A DNA stretch of 64,000 nt, from the NCBI GenBank assembly GCA_025210735.1, contig JAOARD010000069.1:1-64000 (forward strand), written 5' to 3'. The position numbers and the translations under genes were made by a program. This document shows, one piece after another, positions 43,209-52,832 of this stretch. The notes under the pieces are model-generated. The model saw nothing but the letters and a program-made list of their open reading frames with translations, had not been told where the DNA came from and ran no database searches. Source of the stretch: Bacteroidales bacterium. GTDB taxonomy: Bacteria; Bacteroidota; Bacteroidia; Bacteroidales; UBA6680. Numbering within the stretch: position 1 is the stretch's first letter; each line of letters starts with the position of its first letter.

Positions 43209-44710
43209 AAGAACTGTTTTTTTAGTTTTGATACTAACTGAATGATATTTACTCTCTCTTGTTTTTTAAGAAAAACAAGAAAAACTAGTAACCCTGATAA
43301 TGTAAAGCTTACAGATACAGCTATAATTATTTCTATATATGAATCTAACGATATAGGAGGTATTAATATAGATATTACTATTAATAATATCAAGGAAATA
43401 ATTACTCTAAGGTATTTTGAAATACCTAATCTGAATAGCTTGCCAAATATGCTAATAAGTATTTTAGGATATGCATATAACAAAATTAAATGTCCAAGAA
43501 TCTGACCTATAAGAAATCCTGCTAATCCATAAAATTGTATTAATATAATAGACGTTAATAATGATATTCCACTGGTATATGCAATCCAACGCTTTAATGA
43601 TTTAAGGTTCAATGAAGACTTAATATATCCTTCGTCATTATATAAGAATATAGAGAATATGAAACTTAATACAATTAATATATTATCTAAATCTCCGGCA
43701 AACAGATCAGAAGATACCCATATCCCAACAAATGATTTATTAACTATTAATATAGCCAAAGCCATCGATAATGAGATGATCCACATTAAGTCAAAAATTT
43801 GTTCTCGTATTTTTGCTGCTGTATCAAACTTATTTTGCCCTATATAACCACTAAAACTTGGCTTTGAACCCTGAATTAAGGTGTTAACAACAGATTTAAC
43901 AAAGTTGCACATAAATCTTGTAGTAACATATATTGTAACAATTTTTGGCTCAAGAAAGAAACCAATAATAATAAGGTCTGAACTTGTTACTATAAGTTTA
44001 AAAATTGAAAGAAGAAAGAATGAAACTGTGAGTGTAAAATATTCTTTCATATCACTTAAGCTAGGCTTTGTAATACCAAACCAAGAGACATTTTTTTTAA
44101 TAATAAACAGAATAGTAATAATTGTAAGAGCAATAGTAATTGTATTTGATATTGCTAAGCCAACCATACCTGTACCTTGCTTAAGAGCAATATATATTAA
44201 CCCTGTATTTATTAGTGATATACCAGCCTTTAATCCTAACCTCTTATATCCCAGATTCATTCCTTTTAATACGGAATCAAATAGAGTAAATATCTTATTA
44301 AGTATAAAGTTTAGTATGACTATAGATGTTGTTGCTCTTACAATAAAAACAAAATCATCTGTAACCTTAACAATATCAGGTATAAAATATGTAATAATTG
44401 CTCCAACAATAATATAAACAGGCAATATAGCAATAGAGACAAAAAAACCACTGGAGAACTTCCTTCTCATTTCATCTTCAGGTAATACTTCCCGCTCTTT
44501 TGATATAGTCCACATTAGTGTTTGGTTGGTTTGAATATCAGCGAGATTACTGTAGTTTGTAGTTTGACCAATCATCTTCCATATACCATATATATCAGCA
44601 CCAAGATTACCTATTATAAATGGGTTGATGATAAATGTCATCAACTGCCTTATAAATAGATCAAAAAAGTTGGCAAATGAGTTTAGAAACGCCTTTTTAA
44701 TAATTCCCAT
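43205..44710 (-). CDS. Wzx-type polysaccharide flippase
   Basis: 501 aa, about fourteen helices, MOP-superfamily layout starting FLNSFANFFDLFIRQLMTFIINPFIIGNLGADIYGIWK. It should flip lipid-linked repeat units across the inner membrane. It lies between the epimerase gene (20 bp away) and the pyruvyl transferase. The DNA here is markedly AT-rich. Confidence 0.9.
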   Translation of the reverse strand: MGIIKKAFLNSFANFFDLFIRQLMTFIINPFIIGNLGADIYGIWKMIGQTTNYSNLADIQTNQTLMWTISKEREVLPEDEMRRKFSSGFFVSIAILPVYIIVGAIITYFIPDIVKVTDDFVFIVRATTSIVILNFILNKIFTLFDSVLKGMNLGYKRLGLKAGISLINTGLIYIALKQGTGMVGLAISNTITIALTIITILFIIKKNVSWFGITKPSLSDMKEYFTLTVSFFLLSIFKLIVTSSDLIIIGFFLEPKIVTIYVTTRFMCNFVKSVVNTLIQGSKPSFSGYIGQNKFDTAAKIREQIFDLMWIISLSMALAILIVNKSFVGIWVSSDLFAGDLDNILIVLSFIFSIFLYNDEGYIKSSLNLKSLKRWIAYTSGISLLTSIILIQFYGLAGFLIGQILGHLILLYAYPKILISIFGKLFRLGISKYLRVIISLILLIVISILIPPISLDSYIEIIIAVSVSFTLSGLLVFLVFLKKQERVNIIQLVSKLKKQFL

Positions 44711-44730
44711 TAATATATAAGCTTTGCTTT

Positions 44731-45786
44731 TTACTTCAGATTATCATAATACCATTTACAACATTCAGATAAACCTCTGTTTACATCAAATTCAGGATTA
44801 TATCCTAATAATAATTTTGCTTTATCTATTGATGCACAAGAGTGAGGAATATCCCCTGCTCTGATATCTCCATAAATAGGTTCAATATCAGCAATGTAGT
44901 TGTCAAACTGTGAAAGATTATTTTTTAAGATTTCAATTAACTGATTCAGAGTTGTATTTCCTCCATATGCAATATTAAAAACTGAACTGTTATTGCTATC
45001 CTGAACAATATTATTTTTTTCAGATAGTTTTACTATATCCTTAAAAGGAACGCTTGCAGCCAATTGATTTGCCTGAATTACATTATCTATATAGGTGAAA
45101 TCTCTTGAATATGATCCATTACCGTTTATAACAGGCTGTTTGTGATTTATTAGTAAGTTAACCCATTTTGGGATGACAGCAGCATATGCCCCATTTGGAT
45201 CTTGTCTGCGACCGAATACGTTAAAATATCTAAGACCTATTGTTTCTATACCATATATATCTGAAAAATTTCTTGCAATTTGTTCATCTGTATATTTTGT
45301 TATAGCATATGGAGATAAAGGATTTCCTATTATGTGCTCAACCTTTGGAAGGTTTTTTGAATCGCCATATGTTGAAGAACTTGCTGCATAAACAAATCGT
45401 TTTACACCAGCCTCTTTTGCGGCAAATAGTATTCTTGCAAATCCCCCAATGTTAACATCAATAGATGTTATTGGATCTTTTATAGATCTTGGTACCGAAC
45501 CTAAAGCTGCCTGATGAAGAACTATATCAATGCCATCTACAGCTTTTTGACAGTCATCATAATTCCTTATATCTCCTTCTATAAATTTGAAATTATCTTT
45601 TTCAATCAGGTGTTCAATATTTTTCAGGAAACCTGTTGATAGATTATCCAGACATGTGATATCATTACCTTGGTTAAGAAGTGATTCGCATAGGTTTGAA
45701 CCAATGAAACCAGCACCCCCTGTAATAAGTATTTTTTTTCCTTTTAAAATAGTATTATCGCTCATAATATCCTTTTTCATAACCAT
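44731..45786 (-). CDS. UDP-N-acetylhexosamine 4-epimerase (WbpP/TviC-like)
   Basis: 351 aa. Extended SDR: KKILITGGAGFIGSNLCE, AALGSVPRSIKDP, catalytic Ser/Tyr in AASSSTYG and YAITK, then RYFNVFGRRQDPNGAYAAVIPKW, a signature of the WbpP branch that interconverts UDP-GlcNAc and UDP-GalNAc (or their uronic acids). Two in-frame starts exist: 45786, overlapping the tyrosine-kinase gene by 32 bp, and ATG 45765, overlapping by 11 bp; the second looks more natural (MSDNTILKGKKILITGG). Confidence 0.88.
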   Translation of the reverse strand: MVMKKDIMSDNTILKGKKILITGGAGFIGSNLCESLLNQGNDITCLDNLSTGFLKNIEHLIEKDNFKFIEGDIRNYDDCQKAVDGIDIVLHQAALGSVPRSIKDPITSIDVNIGGFARILFAAKEAGVKRFVYAASSSTYGDSKNLPKVEHIIGNPLSPYAITKYTDEQIARNFSDIYGIETIGLRYFNVFGRRQDPNGAYAAVIPKWVNLLINHKQPVINGNGSYSRDFTYIDNVIQANQLAASVPFKDIVKLSEKNNIVQDSNNSSVFNIAYGGNTTLNQLIEILKNNLSQFDNYIADIEPIYGDIRAGDIPHSCASIDKAKLLLGYNPEFDVNRGLSECCKWYYDNLK

Positions 45787-48088
45787 ATTGATAATTCATT
45801 GTGCTTTTGTATCCATATCCGTATAGTTTAGATTTCTTTACATCATTTACTAATACGCAAACATTATCATAAGACGAGTTCTCTTTAATGCTATTAATCA
45901 TTTTTATAACATTTTTATCAGTATACCCTTGTCTTAATACAAATAGTGATACATCAACAAAGTCTTTTATTATAAGAGAATCTGCAACAACAGCAAAAGG
46001 GGGAGTATCAATGATAATTACGTCGAACTCTTTTTTTGCTCTTTCAAAAAACAGATTCATATTATCTCCTTGTATAAGTTCTGCTGGATTAGGAGGTACA
46101 GGACCAGAAGAGGCTATGTATAGATTTTGTATTTTAGTTGGGTCAATAGTTTCTTCGTAAGTATTCTTGCCAATAAGGTAAGTACTTAAACCTAAGTTAT
46201 TTTTAATATCAAATAGTTCGTTAATCTTAGGTTTTCTTAAATCAAGTCCTAACACAAGAGTTTTCTTACCCATCATAGAGTATATAACTGCTAAGTTTGC
46301 TGCTGAAAATGTTTTTCCTTCGCCACTAACTGCGGAACTGACCAGAATAGTAGGACAACTAACATTTTCGCTCATAAACTGAAGTTGTGTTCTTATGCTC
46401 CTGAATGATTCAGCAAAAGATGATTTTGGATATTCATATACAGGTAAATTAGAATCATGTATATTGGTTTCAACATTACCTATAATAGGGACAATTATTT
46501 TATTCTCTATCTCTTTTAACATCTCTATTTTTCTGCTGAAAAAGTCTAGTATAACAATAATTATAATAGGAATAAGTAACCCGAACAGAAACCCTGTCAT
46601 TAGAATAAATTTGCTATTTGGTTTTATTTTCTTTCTGTTTTCAGGTATTGCAAAATCGAGGATTTTATGATTTGGACTATTTGTAGTTGAAGCAATCCCC
46701 TGTTCTGCTCTTTTCTGCAACAGGAAGTTATATAGATTATTAGCCAAATCAAATTTACGCTGAATGTTAACCAATTGTTGTTCATTCAGAGGTAACCCCT
46801 CCATTTGTTCGTTTATAATTCTTAGCTTTCTATTAACCTGATCAATGCTAATTCTGTTATTATTTCTTCTGTTATTAAGATTTGATATAAGAGCGCTTCT
46901 GGTGTCCTTTAGTTGTTCATTAATCAATCTTAACTCAGGGTTAAACTCACTAACAGAATATTGTATGGTTTTTTTCTTTCTTAACAGATTATTGTATTCA
47001 GAGATTAATTCAGACAAAACCTGATCATTCATACCAATAATAGAAGGGGCAATTAGATCCTTATTTGTTATATTCACATACCTTTCAAGGGTGTCAAGAA
47101 ATCGTCGTTGAATAATTAGGCTATTTTTTTGATCGTCAGCATATCTTAGTTTGTCATATAACTGTTTTCCTTCATCTTCAAGGTTTATTATCTTTTTTGT
47201 TGATCTATAAAACTGTAGTTCATCTTCTGCTATTCTTAAAGAATCCTGCATCTGTCTTATTTGCTCATCAATAAATTCTATTGTTCTTTTTGATTGCTCA
47301 TTTTTATCATCTAAATCAGCATTCAAATACTCAATCATGAGCATATTTAGATAGTCTGCCTCTTTTTCAGGATTAAAACCTTTCATTGAGAGTTTTAATA
47401 CAGAACCTTTTTTGTCATTTACAGATATAGACAGCTTACCTCGGTATTTATTAATCAGAGAATTCCTGCTGTTTATACTAAAGCTATACTTCTTATAAGA
47501 AAAACTAGTGTACTTAGGATTTGGTTCAAGAGTAAAGTTTATGTTTTTTGATTCATATAGTTCTCCATATCTTACTTTCTTAGCATAATCCTCTTTATCT
47601 TCTTCATATATACTAAAAATATCATCCTCTTCATTCTCTATAATAATTTTACTTCCGGGTTTATTAATGCGCGAAGAATCAAGCTTAACAATAAAAGGTA
47701 CATTTTTATACAGGAAAACATCCTTAAAATATCCATGCCCCATATATGTAATGCCGAAATTAAGCTTATTTATTGCCCTTTCAGCGTATCTGTATGATTT
47801 AAGTATTGATATTTCATTCTCAACAACAGCTTTTCTTTTTGCTCTGCTTCTGATACCTAACTCCTGAACAATCATCTCAATACCATTATCAGAGGACATT
47901 TTTTCTCTAACAATAATAGATGAACTAACAGTATATACAGGAATTGTATATCTGTTATTTAAGTAAGCACCTGCAATACATATAACTATTGATATAACAA
48001 ACCAATACCATTTCTCTATGGCTTTTATAAAATACTTCTTAAAGTCAATTGAGTCTTCTGTTAACTCTTCATTAAATTTATCTGTCAT
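45755..48088 (-). CDS. Wzc-type chain-length determinant with tyrosine autokinase
   Basis: 777 aa. N-terminal Wzz domain with a first helix (about 30-50), a long coiled coil (about 250-460), a second helix (about 505-525), and a BY-kinase domain with Walker A SSAVSGEGKTFSAANLA, Walker A' VLGLDLRKPK and Walker B DVIIDTPPFAVVAD. The last 21 residues hold a Tyr cluster (YGYGYKS, YQYGYEKGYYER), the site of autophosphorylation. It controls capsule assembly with the Wza-like exporter, overlapping it by 4 bp. Confidence 0.95.
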   Translation of the reverse strand: MTDKFNEELTEDSIDFKKYFIKAIEKWYWFVISIVICIAGAYLNNRYTIPVYTVSSSIIVREKMSSDNGIEMIVQELGIRSRAKRKAVVENEISILKSYRYAERAINKLNFGITYMGHGYFKDVFLYKNVPFIVKLDSSRINKPGSKIIIENEEDDIFSIYEEDKEDYAKKVRYGELYESKNINFTLEPNPKYTSFSYKKYSFSINSRNSLINKYRGKLSISVNDKKGSVLKLSMKGFNPEKEADYLNMLMIEYLNADLDDKNEQSKRTIEFIDEQIRQMQDSLRIAEDELQFYRSTKKIINLEDEGKQLYDKLRYADDQKNSLIIQRRFLDTLERYVNITNKDLIAPSIIGMNDQVLSELISEYNNLLRKKKTIQYSVSEFNPELRLINEQLKDTRSALISNLNNRRNNNRISIDQVNRKLRIINEQMEGLPLNEQQLVNIQRKFDLANNLYNFLLQKRAEQGIASTTNSPNHKILDFAIPENRKKIKPNSKFILMTGFLFGLLIPIIIIVILDFFSRKIEMLKEIENKIIVPIIGNVETNIHDSNLPVYEYPKSSFAESFRSIRTQLQFMSENVSCPTILVSSAVSGEGKTFSAANLAVIYSMMGKKTLVLGLDLRKPKINELFDIKNNLGLSTYLIGKNTYEETIDPTKIQNLYIASSGPVPPNPAELIQGDNMNLFFERAKKEFDVIIIDTPPFAVVADSLIIKDFVDVSLFVLRQGYTDKNVIKMINSIKENSSYDNVCVLVNDVKKSKLYGYGYKSTMNYQYGYEKGYYER

Positions 48089-48849
48089 TTAATAAAGTTT
48101 AATATTAGAATTAATGTTGATATTGATGTTAACATCAAAGAAGCAACCGGAATATTTAGTTTAAATGACTTTGATTTTAAAGGTTCTACATAAACAATAT
48201 CATTTGGTTTAAGATAATAAGCATCAGATGTAAGGATTTCCTTCTTTGTAAGATCTAACCTGAATGTTTTAGAGCCATTTTTGGTTAATCTAATTACAAC
48301 AATCTTCTTTCTGTTTCCGAATTCAGATATATCCCCTGCACTACTTATTGCTTCTAGTACATTTAATCTGTTATTGAAGTTTTTATACATTCCTGGTCTC
48401 CTAACTTCACCTAATACAGTATATTTGTAGCTAAGCATCTTTACATAAATAGTTGGATCTTTAAGATATACTAATGCTTTTTCTCTGATGTTATCTCTTG
48501 CATTATCAAGAGTACAGTTCTCTACATGTACCTTGCCTATCAGGGGTAACTCTATATTTCCTTTTTCATCAACAACAAATCCATTGATAAACAGATTTGA
48601 TTCACCCTGATACATTCCTGGGCTGCTTGCGTTAGGATTTAGGATATTATTAATCTCACTGTTTGATGTTACCATCTTTATATATAATACATCCTGCCTT
48701 TTTATCTTATAAGGTGTAATTGTATCTATATCAAAGTTCTCGGCACCATTAATTGATGCATCCTGTAAATAAGTAATCTGTTTTTGACTGGTACATGAAA
48801 ACAGAACTAATATAATTGCTATACAAGTGAATGTAATAAATTTGTGCAT
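48085..48849 (-). CDS. Wza-type outer-membrane polysaccharide export lipoprotein
   Basis: 254 aa. Lipoprotein signal ending LVLFSC (Cys19), polysaccharide export domain (YKIKRQDVLYIKMV, YQGESNLFINGFVVDEKGNIELPLIGKV), one SLBB domain (YTVLGEVRRPGMYKN, EAISSAGDIS) and a hydrophobic C-terminal helix (about 233-251). It forms the export pore with Wzc. As the first gene of the operon it should follow the main promoter, but I found no clear TAnnTTTG element before it. Length is shorter than E. coli Wza, as usual in Bacteroidota. Confidence 0.93.
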   Translation of the reverse strand: MHKFITFTCIAIILVLFSCTSQKQITYLQDASINGAENFDIDTITPYKIKRQDVLYIKMVTSNSEINNILNPNASSPGMYQGESNLFINGFVVDEKGNIELPLIGKVHVENCTLDNARDNIREKALVYLKDPTIYVKMLSYKYTVLGEVRRPGMYKNFNNRLNVLEAISSAGDISEFGNRKKIVVIRLTKNGSKTFRLDLTKKEILTSDAYYLKPNDIVYVEPLKSKSFKLNIPVASLMLTSISTLILILNFIK

Positions 48850-48927
48850 ACCCTAGTAATATATAAATACAATTTACCAACAAAGTATAAAAGTACGGAT
48901 ATTTGTATATAATCTATACAATATACT

Positions 48928-48953
48928 AAAAAAAAGCGACCCGAAGGTCGCTT
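48928..48953 (-). terminator. Terminator after metK
   Basis: On the minus strand AAGCGACC-TTCG-GGTCGCTT is followed by eight T. It separates metK from the capsule operon. Confidence 0.9.
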
Positions 48954-48957
48954 GTTA

Positions 48958-50208
48958 TTATATTGCGAATGCTTCTTTTATCTTATCTACATAGTCGAGT
49001 CTTTCCCATGTGAAGAAATCGACCTCTTTTTTTGTTTCAATACCATTCTCAAATATTGTAACCTCTTTTGTAAATGGATCTCTTCCCAGATGACCATATG
49101 CAGCAGTCTCTTCAAATATAGGGTTCTTAAGACCCAGGTTGCGGATTATTGCACTTGGACGAAGATCAAAAATCTTAGATACCTTCTCTGCAATCTCTCC
49201 GTCAGTCATATTAACCTTTGAGGTTCCGTATGTATCAACAAATACTGAAACCGGCTCTGCTACACCAATAGCGTATGCAAGCTGTACCTGTACCTGATCA
49301 GCAAGTCCTGCAGCTACCATGTTTTTAGCCATATGTCTTGATGCGTATGCAGCAGATCTGTCTACCTTTGAAGAGTCTTTACCAGAGAATGCTCCACCAC
49401 CGTGTGGTGCTTTACCACCATAAGTATCAACAATAATTTTACGTCCTGTAAGACCAGTGTCGCCATGAGGACCACCAATAACAAATTTACCTGTTGGGTT
49501 TACGTGTAGAATATGATCGTTTTTAAACAACTCTTGTACACGCTCAGGAAGTTTAGCTTTTGCTCTTGGAATAAGAATATTTGCAACATCCTCCTTAATC
49601 TTAGCAAGCATAGTTTTCTCCTCATCAAAATCGTCGTGCTGAGTAGATACAACAATAGTGTGTATTCTTAATGGATTGTGATTATCATCATACTCCAGAG
49701 TAACCTGCGATTTTGAATCAGGACGAAGGTATGTCATCTCTTTACCTTCTCTTCTGATATCGGCAAGTTCCATAAGAAGAATGTGAGAAAGAACCAGAGT
49801 AAGTGGCATATAATCATCAGTCTCTTTACAAGCATAACCAAACATTATACCCTGATCACCTGCACCCTGCTCTTCTTCAACAGCTTTCTCAACACCCTGA
49901 TTAATATCTGGTGACTGCTCATGTATTGCAGATATAACTCCACACGATTCAGAATCGAATTTATAATCGGCTTTATTGTAACCAATTTTCTTTATTACTC
50001 TACGAGCAATTTTCTGAACATCAACATATGCATCTGATTTAACCTCACCACTAACAACTGTAAGACCTGTAGTTACAAGTGTCTCTACGGCAACTTTTGA
50101 GTTAGGATCTTTTCTTAAAAATTCATCTAGAAGAGCGTCAGATATCTGATCGGCTACTTTGTCAGGATGTCCTTCTGATACAGACTCGGACGTAAATAAA
50201 TATCCCAT
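48958..50208 (-). CDS. metK: S-adenosylmethionine synthetase
   Basis: 416 aa. All three domain signatures are present: FTSESVSEGHPDKVADQISDA, the GAGDQGIMFGYA loop, and GGGAFSGKDSSKVDRSAAY. It makes SAM from ATP and methionine. An insertion-containing middle region (VDFFTWERLDYVDKIKEAF end) is common in Bacteroidota. It is preceded by a SAM-II-like riboswitch with a terminator, so its product should repress it. Confidence 0.98.
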   Translation of the reverse strand: MGYLFTSESVSEGHPDKVADQISDALLDEFLRKDPNSKVAVETLVTTGLTVVSGEVKSDAYVDVQKIARRVIKKIGYNKADYKFDSESCGVISAIHEQSPDINQGVEKAVEEEQGAGDQGIMFGYACKETDDYMPLTLVLSHILLMELADIRREGKEMTYLRPDSKSQVTLEYDDNHNPLRIHTIVVSTQHDDFDEEKTMLAKIKEDVANILIPRAKAKLPERVQELFKNDHILHVNPTGKFVIGGPHGDTGLTGRKIIVDTYGGKAPHGGGAFSGKDSSKVDRSAAYASRHMAKNMVAAGLADQVQVQLAYAIGVAEPVSVFVDTYGTSKVNMTDGEIAEKVSKIFDLRPSAIIRNLGLKNPIFEETAAYGHLGRDPFTKEVTIFENGIETKKEVDFFTWERLDYVDKIKEAFAI

Positions 50209-50264
50209 TATATGTATATATTTTTTTATTAAACAATAATGGAGAGTATTGACTGTGTACTTTG

Positions 50265-50340
50265 AAAAAACTAAAGTGGAATGAAATCTGCTTTAGCATT
50301 TTTTTAAGTGGTTGCAATCAGTCAAATCTTTCCACTTCAA
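50265..50340 (-). promoter_or_regulatory. SAM-II-like riboswitch with terminator platform upstream of metK
   Basis: In sense orientation AAGTGG (50337-50332) pairs with CCACTT (50311-50306) around a loop with GATTTGACTGATTGCAA, then an A-rich stretch and GCTAAAG (50297-50291). The P1 stem, TTGCAA and GCTAAA in this order match the SAM-II pseudoknot class. Downstream CTAAAG and CTTTAG (50276-50271) form a hairpin followed by six T. TTCCACTT beside it repeats the 3' strand of P1, so P1's 5' strand has two possible partners, as a switch needs. A -7 element, TATATTTG (50357-50350), puts the start of transcription just before the aptamer. Confidence 0.7.
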
Positions 50341-50443
50341 ATTTACACGCAAATATATTAAATATTTGGTTATGGCATTATATGTCAGCTAAAAATAAAT
50401 CAATTATAAGATAATTTTTATCATTTTTTAGTTACAAATCAGT

Positions 50444-51352
50444 TTATTGAGTAAGATCTCTAAATATATCTTCTAAATTAGTTGTCTCTTCTTTAAGGGT
50501 TAACAATATAGTACTGTTTTTAACAGCTGTATTAAATATATCTTTTCTGATATCTTGTTGTACTATTGATTTTAATGTTACCCACTTATCACCTTTGTCT
50601 GTTACTTCTGCAAAAGATTCAATATCACTTAATAACTTATCATTTAAATTAGACTCAAACTCAGCATATACCTGTTGGGTGCTGTTTTTAAGATCAATAA
50701 GTTTATTAGTATTACCGTCGGCAACAATTTTACCACGGTTTATAATTATTGTTCTTCCGCAAATAGCCTCAACCTCTTGCATAATATGAGTTGACAGAAG
50801 TACTGTTTTTTCTGAACCAATATGAGTTATAAGATCTCTTATTTCAACTATCTGATTAGGATCAAGACCAGTTGTTGGTTCATCAAGTATTAATATATCC
50901 GGATTGTGTATAAGTGCTTGAGCAAGACCAACTCTTTGTTTGTAACCTTTTGAAAGTGCTTCAATTTTTTTATGAGACTCTATACCAAGCCCTGTCATCT
51001 CAATTACATTATCTACAGCTTTATTGGTATTCTTTTTAATGCCATAAATTCTGGCTACATAACCAAGATACTCTTTTACATACATCTCTGTATAAAGAGG
51101 GTTGTTTTCTGGCAGGTATCCAATTATTTTTTTTGCTGATATAATATCGTTCGATACATCAATACCATTAACAGTAGCACTTCCGGATGATGCAGATATA
51201 TATCCGGTAAGAATTTTCATAGTGGTAGATTTTCCGGCACCATTTGGTCCCAGAAAACCTACAATTTCACCCTTGTTTATCTTAAAAGAGATATCGTTTA
51301 CAGCCAGTTGCTTGTCGTATCTCTTGGTTAACTTATCAACAATTATCGACAT
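50444..51352 (-). CDS. gldA: GldA-type ABC transporter ATP-binding protein
   Basis: 302 aa. Walker A GPNGAGKST, Q-loop GYLPENNPLY, signature ALSKGYKQRVGLAQAL, Walker B DILILDEPTTGLDP, H-loop STH, and a C-terminal domain (about 220-302) ending TNLEDIFRDLTQ. N-terminal MSIIVDKLTKRYDKQLAVNDISF and overall length match GldA, the ATPase of a gliding-associated ABC exporter in Bacteroidota. The partner permeases (GldF/GldG) are not adjacent, so gliding itself cannot be inferred. Confidence 0.85.
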   Translation of the reverse strand: MSIIVDKLTKRYDKQLAVNDISFKINKGEIVGFLGPNGAGKSTTMKILTGYISASSGSATVNGIDVSNDIISAKKIIGYLPENNPLYTEMYVKEYLGYVARIYGIKKNTNKAVDNVIEMTGLGIESHKKIEALSKGYKQRVGLAQALIHNPDILILDEPTTGLDPNQIVEIRDLITHIGSEKTVLLSTHIMQEVEAICGRTIIINRGKIVADGNTNKLIDLKNSTQQVYAEFESNLNDKLLSDIESFAEVTDKGDKWVTLKSIVQQDIRKDIFNTAVKNSTILLTLKEETTNLEDIFRDLTQ

Positions 51353-51366
51353 TAATGTTCCTGTTT

Positions 51367-52032
51367 TTATTCAAACAAAGCATCGTTAAGAAAGCTGTTA
51401 AGTGGTTCCAACTTCTTAAAATTGCCAAGCAGATTATTATAAAAATCGTCATTAAGAACCTCTTTATCCTCAATCTTCTTCAGCAGAGTATACTCTTTGT
51501 ATTTAAGTAACTCTATATCTTCAAAGTTTTTGTCAAATCCTCTTGGTGCCGATTTTAGTTTATCCTCATATAGTTCACCAAATGTATCAACAATTTCTTT
51601 ACTGTAAATTATTTTTTTGAATATTTCGGGGCGATACATTATCTCTGTTCTGAGTTTCTTCAGGTTTGATGATTCCGGGCAGTGTATTCCTCCGGCAATT
51701 AACGATTCACCTCCTGGTTGTATGTGAAGATAATATCCTCCGTATATGCTTTTACGACCTCCTTTACTTATATATGCTCCAAAATGAGTTTTGTATGGCG
51801 ATTTATCTTTGCCAAATCTTACATCTCTGTATATTCTGAATAGCGTATCTTTTGCAGACAGGTTTTTAACAGAGTCATCAAACATTGATATGCCGTTAAT
51901 CACATTCTCTGTAAAATCAATGAACTTATCACGTGCCTGCTCATATCTCTTTTTGTTTTCGTTGAACCATTCGCGATTATTATTAGCCTCCAAATCAGAT
52001 AGGAATTCCAGTACAGATTTATCCAGTTTCAT
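51367..52032 (-). CDS. DUF2461 family protein
   Basis: 221 aa, one domain. Signatures are NNNREWFNENKKRYEQARDKFI, LFRIYRDVRFGKDKSPYKTHFGAYIS and GGYYLHIQPGGESLIAGGIHCP, all diagnostic of the DUF2461/TIGR02453 family. The family is widespread and its function is unknown. It is 14 bp upstream of gldA on the same strand and probably co-transcribed. Confidence 0.9.
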   Translation of the reverse strand: MKLDKSVLEFLSDLEANNNREWFNENKKRYEQARDKFIDFTENVINGISMFDDSVKNLSAKDTLFRIYRDVRFGKDKSPYKTHFGAYISKGGRKSIYGGYYLHIQPGGESLIAGGIHCPESSNLKKLRTEIMYRPEIFKKIIYSKEIVDTFGELYEDKLKSAPRGFDKNFEDIELLKYKEYTLLKKIEDKEVLNDDFYNNLLGNFKKLEPLNSFLNDALFE

Positions 52033-52130
52033 TTTTAAATCAGTTTTAATGGTTAAATGTTGTAATATTGTAATATATGGTTTTATTTGATTATAACTGA
52101 TAATTTAACGTTTATTTAAATTTATTGTTG

Positions 52131-52805
52131 ATGAGTTGTAGTGTTATTATTGTTGCCGGTGGTAGTGGTTCACGTATGGGAGTTGATTTGCCAAAGCAGT
52201 TTTTAGAGCTAAAAGGAAAACCTGTTCTGATGCATACAATTGAGAGGTTTTATAACTATAACAATAACCTGCATATTGTACTTGTTTTGCCACAGGCGTA
52301 TATAGACTACTGGAACTCTTTAATTAAGGAGTATAATTTTACAATTAAGCATACCGTAACTAATGGTGGTACAACACGTTTTAATTCGGTTAAGAATGGT
52401 CTGGATATGATAAGCAATGATTCTGATATGATTGCTGTACATGATGGCGCAAGACCTTTAGTATCTGATAAAACTATAGATAACTGCTTTATTATGGCTG
52501 AGGAGAAGGGAGCAGCAATACCTGTTATAGACGTTGATGACTCTTTACGTATGGTTACTGGTAATGGTAGCGAACATGTTGACAGAGGCAATTATAAAAG
52601 AGTTCAGACACCACAGATATTCAGTGCAGATGTTATTGTTAAGGCGTATGATATGGGCTATGATTCAAAATTTACTGATGATGCATCGGTTGTTGAAGCT
52701 GCAGGACATAAGATTTGGCTGGCTGATGGTAATATTGAGAATATTAAGATAACACATAAAACTGATATGATTATAGCAGAGGCTATTATAGATAATGTGA
52801 TTTGA
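52131..52805 (+). CDS. ispD: 2-C-methyl-D-erythritol 4-phosphate cytidylyltransferase
   Basis: 224 aa from ATG 52131 (a TTG two codons upstream is open but less likely). Nucleotidyltransferase motif VIIVAGGSGSRMGVDLPKQFLELKGKPVL, then VHDGARPLVS, RVQTPQIFS and TDDASVVEAAGHKIWLADGNIENIKITHK. It makes CDP-methylerythritol in the non-mevalonate isoprenoid route. Divergent from DUF2461/gldA. It is followed by the repeat array, not by ispF. Confidence 0.95.
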   Translation: MSCSVIIVAGGSGSRMGVDLPKQFLELKGKPVLMHTIERFYNYNNNLHIVLVLPQAYIDYWNSLIKEYNFTIKHTVTNGGTTRFNSVKNGLDMISNDSDMIAVHDGARPLVSDKTIDNCFIMAEEKGAAIPVIDVDDSLRMVTGNGSEHVDRGNYKRVQTPQIFSADVIVKAYDMGYDSKFTDDASVVEAAGHKIWLADGNIENIKITHKTDMIIAEAIIDNVI

Positions 52806-52832
52806 TATTGTGTATTGCCTTTCTTTAAAGTG

